The translations under genes were made by a program, and so were the position numbers. This document shows positions 58,834 to 64,000 of a DNA stretch of 64,000 nucleotides, one piece after another. The stretch lies in NCBI RefSeq assembly GCF_001027285.1, contig NZ_CP011509.1:6968501-7032500 (forward strand). The letters run 5' to 3'. Source of the stretch: Archangium gephyra (GTDB lineage: Bacteria > Myxococcota > Myxococcia > Myxococcales > Myxococcaceae). A model generated the notes under the pieces. That model did not search any database, was not told the origin of the DNA, and saw nothing but the letters and a program-made list of their open reading frames with translations. Every line of letters starts with the position of its first letter. The first letter of the stretch is position 1.

Positions 58834-59955
58834 TTACCCGTCGGTCCGTTGCTCCTCAGGACCCGAGAGCTCCAAGAGGACAGCCATCATCCCGTCGAGC
58901 GACCACTCCTTGCCGAAGCACTCACCGTGCTCGGGCTGCTCGCACCTGGAGCGGTGGTCCTCGAGGGCCTGCCGCCTTGCCAGGTCCAGGGCCTCCCGCA
59001 ACTCCCGAGCGAGCGCCTTTCCCCGTGCGTCCAGCACCTTCAGGTACCCCGCCTCGAACCGGGCTTTCAGACACTTCAGCGCCTCCTCCGCGGCCAAGGC
59101 GACCCAGTTGATCTTCGTCTCGTCACCCTGGGACGGCTTGCGCCAGAACCTCAGCGCGACCTCCAGTACCCACGCGTCCGCCTCGGGCTCGGAACGGGGC
59201 TCCAGCAGTTCCAACGACCACATGGCCCGATAGAACTGAGAAAGGGGCTCCAGCAGTTCCAACAACTGCGTGTCCCAATAGGGATCGGGCTCCCCACTCT
59301 GGGTGAAGGGCCGCAGACACTCCCACGGGAGCTCCGCCTCCTTCCAGTGCATCCTGTAGAGCGTCAGCACGAACTTGAGCACCTCTACCGGGTCAAAGTC
59401 GGGCTCGAGGTTGAGACGGGCCTCGAACTCCTCTTCGGACGGCCCATGTCTCAAGAGCCCGGCCCACTCCATCAGCTTGTCGACGGCGGCGCGCCGCACG
59501 TCGAGGCTCTCATCCCCTGTCCTGGCGGCCACCGCGCCGCGGAGAAAGGCGGGAATGTGGGGCGGGAGGTAGGCGATGGCGGTCCGGCGCACCTCGGCGG
59601 ACGCATCCGACTCCAACCGCTCGTGGAGCACGCGCCAGGACTCGGCATCCTCGGGGCCGCCGAGCGTCCCGAGGTACTGACAGGCCACGGCACGGACATC
59701 CGCGTCGAAGTCCTGGCGCGCGAGGGTGGCCAGCACCACCCGCTCCTGGTAGCCGGCGAGAACGACCACCAGATGCCGCCGCACTCCCGGGTGGGGCTCG
59801 GCAAGCGAGCCCTGGATGAGCTCCGGGCGGACGGTCCCACCCAGGCGCAAGGCCAGGGCCCAGGCGGCGCGGATGCGCTCGGGAGGCTCCCCCGTTTCGA
59901 GCAGGGAGCGGATCACCTCGGTGTCCTGGCGGACGATTTCGACGAAGTCACGCAT
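58834..59955 (-). CDS. HEAT-repeat protein
   Basis: A 373-residue soluble protein. The N-terminal ~200 residues form HEAT-like repeats (AAWALALRLGGTVRPELIQ, VRAVACQYLGTLGGPEDAES, VRRTAIAYLPPHIPAFLRG, VRRAAVDKLMEWAG). The C-terminal part is helical, with a tryptophan-rich middle. HEAT repeats act in binding. The partner is unknown. It starts at ATG 59955. Confidence 0.85.
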   Translation of the reverse strand: MRDFVEIVRQDTEVIRSLLETGEPPERIRAAWALALRLGGTVRPELIQGSLAEPHPGVRRHLVVVLAGYQERVVLATLARQDFDADVRAVACQYLGTLGGPEDAESWRVLHERLESDASAEVRRTAIAYLPPHIPAFLRGAVAARTGDESLDVRRAAVDKLMEWAGLLRHGPSEEEFEARLNLEPDFDPVEVLKFVLTLYRMHWKEAELPWECLRPFTQSGEPDPYWDTQLLELLEPLSQFYRAMWSLELLEPRSEPEADAWVLEVALRFWRKPSQGDETKINWVALAAEEALKCLKARFEAGYLKVLDARGKALARELREALDLARRQALEDHRSRCEQPEHGECFGKEWSLDGMMAVLLELSGPEEQRTDG

Positions 59956-60086
59956 GCCCGAGCAGAATAGGGGCTCTGTTGAGGAGGTTCGACTTCGACG
60001 TGTTCGCCTGCGCAAGGTGGCGGCGGGCAACCTCTATCTCCAGAGCGTCCCCTTCACCGTCGTCGCGCAATTCGAGTGAGGGGGCG

Positions 60087-60923
60087 TCAGTCATTGGCGC
60101 CCGCCACGAAGGCACGGTCGAGCCGGTTCTCCGCGAGGTCCGCCTCGTGGATCAGCACGTAGACCCAGTTGGATCCCCAGCCGAAACCGGTGGGGCGGTC
60201 GAAGGTGAGCCGCAAGAGCTGCACGTACTCGTCGAGGGCACTGCCGCGCCCGGGTGGAGGCTCGAAGCCGTAGGGTTCGTCGAGCGCCGCGCTGCGGTGG
60301 CCGAAGAGCCGGTGCCATTCTTCGCGCTCGTCCTCGAGGAAGCCCTTCGGCGTCCAGTCGTTCCACTCAGACGAGAGCTCCTCGTCACCGGCGGGAAGCG
60401 GCGCTTCCCACGACTGCCCGCCCGGGAGCGACCACCCCGGAGAGAACACCATCCGCGTCTCCCAGGGGCCGACACAGGGTGGCACCGCGCCGGCCCGGGA
60501 GCGCTCCTCGGAGGGCTCCGGGTACCAACGCATGCGGAAGAGGGGCATCCCGTTCTCTGCCTCCCCGAAGTCGAGCGCGAAGAGCCCGCGACGCGGCATC
60601 CCCGGAGGCGGGTCCTCGACCTGGGCGAAGTTGATCTGCCCGAGGAACGAGTAGGACTCCCAGCTCAGGTCCGCCTCCTCGACGTACGGAACGCCGCCAA
60701 ACTTGCTATCGACGGGCGCGAGCACCGGTTTCGCGGCGTCGCCGAGGAACAGGCGGCCCAACCAGGAACGGCGGAGCGGCGCACGGGCGACACGTTCTGA
60801 CCGGATGTACGTGCATCTCCGGGGTGCCTCGGCGAGGAAGCGCTCGACCTCGGCCACGAGCTCCGCGGACCGCGAGCGAAGCAACTGGCGCAGATCCGCG
60901 GGCAGTTCGAGAGACGGTCTCAT
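60087..60923 (-). CDS. DUF1963 (YwqG-like) protein
   Basis: A 278-residue protein. SKFGGVPYVEEADLSW, YSFLGQINFAQVEDPPPGMPRRGLFALDFG, FRMRWYPEP and the C-terminal WVYVLIHEADL match DUF1963, whose fold is known (YwqG) but whose function is not. It is soluble. The ATG at 60923 precedes the conserved part; the frame upstream is non-coding. Confidence 0.85.
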   Translation of the reverse strand: MRPSLELPADLRQLLRSRSAELVAEVERFLAEAPRRCTYIRSERVARAPLRRSWLGRLFLGDAAKPVLAPVDSKFGGVPYVEEADLSWESYSFLGQINFAQVEDPPPGMPRRGLFALDFGEAENGMPLFRMRWYPEPSEERSRAGAVPPCVGPWETRMVFSPGWSLPGGQSWEAPLPAGDEELSSEWNDWTPKGFLEDEREEWHRLFGHRSAALDEPYGFEPPPGRGSALDEYVQLLRLTFDRPTGFGWGSNWVYVLIHEADLAENRLDRAFVAGAND

Positions 60924-61138
60924 CGCCCGCGTCTTATCGCGTTTCCGAAAGGGAGCGGTATCCCGCAGACCGCGCTCGGATTCTTCGCGGGCGCCATCCG
61001 CGGGTATCTCGGCATCTCTGACGAGTTCAAGCAACCTGGGCCTGCGTGTGTTGGACGAATCAAGAGCCGTCCTGTTTGGGTGGCCACGCACCGGAGTGGT
61101 ACGAGGTACAGCCCCCATCGCCACCCGCCCTGATCTCC

Positions 61139-62098
61139 ATGCCGAGCCCCACCGAGCCCCCAGCCCCTCCGCGGCGCTTTCACGACGAGCCACTCATCCT
61201 CGTGGTCCAGCACCTGCGCGAGGCGCTGGGCGTTGGCAGGGCGAGCATCGAGGTGCCCGACCCGGACCTCGGCCGCGGGTGCTACCCGGGTGAGCGCGTG
61301 GGCCCCGGAGGGGGCCTGGTGTACCGGCCGCTGCGCAGCTGGTGTGACCTGGCGGAAGGGCTCTCGTGCCGGCTGCTCACGCCGCGCGCCGTGGATGGCA
61401 CGCACGTGGCGCTGACCTTCGAGCGGCTGGGCCCGGAGGCCCCCTGGCACGCGGGCGGCGCCGAGGCCGGGGCGCACCCGCCGCAGGAGCGCTACGGGAC
61501 GGCGTCGGCCTTCGCCCGGCTGCGCAAGCTGGAGGACGCGGGCTTCCTGCTGCCCTGGCTGGAGGCGCTCGGGCGGATACGGCTGCCGGCTGGGGCGCGG
61601 GTGCTGGACCTGGGCGTCAACCGCGGTGACGAACTGGCCGCCTTCTCCTGGCTGGCGGAGGCGCCGGACGTGTCCTTCGTCGGGGTGGACCACAGCGCCA
61701 GCGCGCTTGCCGAGGCACGCGCCCGCTTTCCGGAGGAACGCCACGCCTTCGTCGTCGCCGACCTCAATGCCCTGCCGCCGGGGCTGGGGCGCTTCCACCT
61801 GGTGGTGTCGGTGGGCACGCTGCAGAGCCCGGGCGTGGACGACCACGCGCTGCTGCGCCGGCTGGTGCAGGAGCACTTGGAGCCCCAGGCCGCGCTGCTG
61901 TTGGGCTTTCCCAACTCCCGCTTCCAGGATGGGGAGGTGGTGTACGGCGCCCGGGTGCGAAACCTCAGCGAGCCGGACCTGTCGCTGCTGGTGAAGGACC
62001 TGTCCTTCTATCGCCGGTACCTTCACCAGCACGGCTTCCGCACCTTCCTCGGCGGCAAGTACGACCTGCTGCTGACGGCGATGCGCGGCGAGGGCTGA
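61139..62098 (+). CDS. SAM-dependent methyltransferase (class I)
   Basis: A 319-residue protein with a non-conserved N-terminal third (residues 1-130) and a Rossmann methyltransferase domain: motif I VLDLGVNRGDELAAF, acidic loop VGVDHSASAL, motif post-I FVVADLNALPPGLGRFHLVVSVGTLQS. The C-terminal YRRYLHQHGFRTFLGGKYDLLLTA is a closing strand. The substrate is unknown. A small operon is not evident. Confidence 0.87.
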   Translation: MPSPTEPPAPPRRFHDEPLILVVQHLREALGVGRASIEVPDPDLGRGCYPGERVGPGGGLVYRPLRSWCDLAEGLSCRLLTPRAVDGTHVALTFERLGPEAPWHAGGAEAGAHPPQERYGTASAFARLRKLEDAGFLLPWLEALGRIRLPAGARVLDLGVNRGDELAAFSWLAEAPDVSFVGVDHSASALAEARARFPEERHAFVVADLNALPPGLGRFHLVVSVGTLQSPGVDDHALLRRLVQEHLEPQAALLLGFPNSRFQDGEVVYGARVRNLSEPDLSLLVKDLSFYRRYLHQHGFRTFLGGKYDLLLTAMRGEG

Positions 62099-62125
62099 AG
62101 GGCTGGGGTTGTTCGAGAAGCAGAC

Positions 62126-63577
62126 TCAGGGACTCTTCTTGCGACCACCCTTATGACAGGCCAGCCCAGTGGCGTCGAAAGGAATGGACTGTGTCTTGAG
62201 CTGCTTCCCCGTGGCACGAGCGAAAGTGAGCAACTGTGTTTTCGTACCGCTTCCCTGCCCCAGGATGAGCAGATGGCCATCTTCGGTAACGTCCAGACCC
62301 ATGATCCACCCATTGTACCCCTCGAGCTTGAGCTTCTCGGGGGTGGCACCACGCTTCAGCGCGAGGGTCGAGATCGAGTCCGTGGCGTGCCAGGCAAAAT
62401 ACCCCTGGTCTCTCTGGACTGCCATCCTGGAGGCGTGAAGCTCGTGGTCGAGCGAGCACGAGCTTTCATGTCGCGCCGCGTCCTCGAAGGAATCGAACTG
62501 GGCGAGCGCACGGCTGAAGCCATTGCCGGTGCTGTCGCCGTGGAGCATGACGAGCAGTCCATTGCGGTGGGAGGCGACCCCCTCACATGAAAGGGGGGCA
62601 ATATCCACGCTTCCGTCAAGGAGGGAGATGCGCGCCAGGCCCCTCTCTCTGATACAGGCGTAGAGATAGTCACCCCGCCACGCCAGGGAGGAGGAATCGT
62701 ATCGAGCGGCTCGCTCGATGGGCACTCCAGAGCACATCCGTCCACTGTCGAGCCCTAGTACGGTGGGAGTGTCGGAGTTGAGGGTCATGCAATAGGTCGA
62801 CTCTTTCGCGAACTGTTCACACCCCCTGGGCAGCGTGGGTTTCTGACGATTGGACACCTTGTTCGCGGGCTTCAGGGTCCCTGGTTCGCCGACTTCGAAG
62901 CTGACCGCCTCGTAACATCCCCGGAAGGAGGTGAGCTCTCGCCTGAAGAGACTCTCGGAGGCATTGACGAGTCTGGCGGAAGAGAGGGTCGGCCAATCAT
63001 AGCCGGTTGAGCCCAGACTTTTTTGGGATTGCTTGAAGCTTTGGAGCCCGACGGGGATACCCTCTGGAGCATTGATTCGCTGCTCCTCGAAGCCACTCAC
63101 GAGGATGCGCTCCACCTGGGCCCCTGGTGCGACCTGGACATTCCAGGTGGTTTGACTGTACGCGGAGAGCACGAGCACCGAGGAGCCAGGGCGCGTGACC
63201 CGCACCTGGACGCTCCTCTGATTATCAGCCCCCTTCTTCGCTTGATAGATGCCGATGACATGCAGTTGCGGCCCGGTTCCGGCGTTGTGTTCATACTGAA
63301 CATACCGGCCGCGCCCGCATTCATGGGGGCCGGAGGCATTGCCCCCGTCGAGAGTACCCCGTGTCGGTTGGGTCGTGAGGGGGGAGAAGTCTCCGCCCGA
63401 GGGACACCAGGACGAGGCATTGTCTCCGGTCGCGGGGGGGCGACTCCCCTTCGCAGGACGCTTGACTCCCGCGTCCTGGGGGCCCGCGTTCGCTCGAGGT
63501 GCCTGCAAGAACCCGACGAGAAACACCAGGCCGAGCAGTCGCGTGCCAGGCCAAGAAAGCTTGAACTTCATTCCCAT
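62126..63577 (-). CDS. Exported hypothetical protein
   Basis: A 483-residue protein with a signal peptide (WPGTRLLGLVFLVGFLQAPRANA). GGAGGAG lies 6 bases before the ATG. The mature part has a basic Pro-rich linker, six or more cysteines, and a region of repeating beta segments (YACIRERGLARISLLDGSVDIAPL, LDVTEDGHLLILGQGSG) reminiscent of a beta-propeller. No family is recognised. Confidence 0.8.
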   Translation of the reverse strand: MGMKFKLSWPGTRLLGLVFLVGFLQAPRANAGPQDAGVKRPAKGSRPPATGDNASSWCPSGGDFSPLTTQPTRGTLDGGNASGPHECGRGRYVQYEHNAGTGPQLHVIGIYQAKKGADNQRSVQVRVTRPGSSVLVLSAYSQTTWNVQVAPGAQVERILVSGFEEQRINAPEGIPVGLQSFKQSQKSLGSTGYDWPTLSSARLVNASESLFRRELTSFRGCYEAVSFEVGEPGTLKPANKVSNRQKPTLPRGCEQFAKESTYCMTLNSDTPTVLGLDSGRMCSGVPIERAARYDSSSLAWRGDYLYACIRERGLARISLLDGSVDIAPLSCEGVASHRNGLLVMLHGDSTGNGFSRALAQFDSFEDAARHESSCSLDHELHASRMAVQRDQGYFAWHATDSISTLALKRGATPEKLKLEGYNGWIMGLDVTEDGHLLILGQGSGTKTQLLTFARATGKQLKTQSIPFDATGLACHKGGRKKSP

Positions 63578-63769
63578 GAAGAACTCCTCCCGTGCCGGAA
63601 GTAGACTCCCGGCGCACCGGACTTGCTACGCGTCTGTTCGTGTTTTGATCAGGAAGGACGCAGCCCTTCGAGATCCCTGGTCGAGCGTCCCGAGCGGGTA
63701 CGTGCCTTCCTTGCTCCAGGAGTGGGGCCTGCGCATCGGCTCGCTCACCTGCTACGGGGCAAGCCCGCC

Positions 63770-64000
63770 TTACGCGGACCCTCTGTCCGCGCGCTGGCGC
63801 AGCTCGCTCCACGCTTGATTGAGCTTGCGCGTCTCCTCCGCGGCCAGCGCCTGGAGCTTCGGCCCCAGCTGCGCCACCTTGTCCGGGTGGTACTGGGTGA
63901 TGAGGGCCAGGTAGGCCTGCTTCACCTCGGCCAGGGGCGTGCCCGGCGCCACGCCGAGCACCTCCCAGGGGCTGTGGGGGGCGGGCCTCGCGGCAGCGGG
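63770..64000 (-). CDS. J-domain protein, C-terminal part (cut by right edge)
   Basis: An open frame runs from the window edge to a stop at 63770. It ends with a J domain at its C-terminus: PWEVLGVAPGTPLAEVKQAYLALITQYHPDKV, with the HPD tripeptide needed to stimulate Hsp70, then AAEETRKLNQAWSELR. A C-terminal J domain resembles DjlA- or TerB-associated proteins. The N-terminal part is outside the window; the GTG at 63961 is not a start. Confidence 0.85.
   Translation of the reverse strand, partial: PAAARPAPHSPWEVLGVAPGTPLAEVKQAYLALITQYHPDKVAQLGPKLQALAAEETRKLNQAWSELRQRADRGSA

Noticed and set aside
63578-63769. A small plus-strand gene between the exported protein and the J-domain gene
   Set aside because: The plus frame (ending near 63818) has no start with a ribosome site and runs antisense into both neighbours.

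Overview
The window is from a high-GC delta-proteobacterial genome of the myxobacterial type, most likely a Cystobacterineae relative (Archangium/Cystobacter/Myxococcus). The evidence is the strong G/C third-position bias, three copies of a paralogous family known essentially from myxobacteria (DUF2378/TIGR02265), SitA-like and DUF6310/DUF5953 polymorphic-toxin modules, DUF7151-repeat lipoproteins, many two-component regulators and many lipoproteins. No rRNA, intact tRNA, CRISPR array or insertion sequence was found.

Layout. 1-3.3 kb: a SitA-like lipoprotein toxin with its presumed immunity gene, which runs off the left edge. 3.6-6.7 kb: an OmpR-type regulator/kinase pair, a charged exported protein and a 57-residue basic protein. 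7-10.9 kb: a large multi-PAS kinase and a DUF2378 protein. 11-17.8 kb: a calcium-repeat lipoprotein, a Gcr-type membrane protein, endonuclease III, a class-I amidotransferase and a small exported peptide. 17.8-21.5 kb: a MocR regulator divergent from a PNPOx-like flavoprotein with a clear operator between them, an exported protein and a TetR regulator. 21.5-25.5 kb: a lipoprotein with a CxxCH-type motif, a CreD-like membrane protein and its frameshifted partner. 25.6-34.1 kb: a divergent lipid/steroid-type oxidation cluster of P450, two GMC oxidoreductases, an alpha/beta hydrolase, an FAH hydrolase and a lipocalin-like protein. 34.1-34.8 kb: a DUF2378 protein.

35.7-43.4 kb is the accessory island of greatest interest. 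A more AT-rich, five-gene, tightly coupled operon encodes a type I methylase (M), a specificity subunit (S), a second methylase-like protein with a changed catalytic motif, a RecF/OLD-like AAA ATPase and an HNH nuclease. No HsdR is present, so the ATPase-HNH pair is the likely effector. The island sits between two direct copies of one histidine-kinase gene: a broken copy at 34.8-35.7 kb and the intact kinase at 43.4-45.0 kb. This suggests integration through homology with the kinase.

45-54.5 kb is ordinary chromosome: an OmpR-type regulator, an SPFH protein, a DUF2378 protein, a class A beta-lactamase-like hydrolase, an APC permease with a tiny Lys-rich protein coupled to it, a TPR protein, an MHS-type transporter and a lipoprotein. 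54.6-64 kb begins with a 3' fragment of a tmRNA (ssrA) gene, a common integration target. It then carries a broken DUF6310 toxin with an intact DUF5953 partner, a CHAP lipoprotein, a YHYH protein, a TetR remnant, a HEAT-repeat protein, a DUF1963 protein, a methyltransferase, an exported protein, and a J-domain protein cut by the right edge. A 31-base stretch beside the ssrA fragment recurs at the very end of the window, so 54.6-64 kb may be an integrated segment whose other boundary lies just outside.
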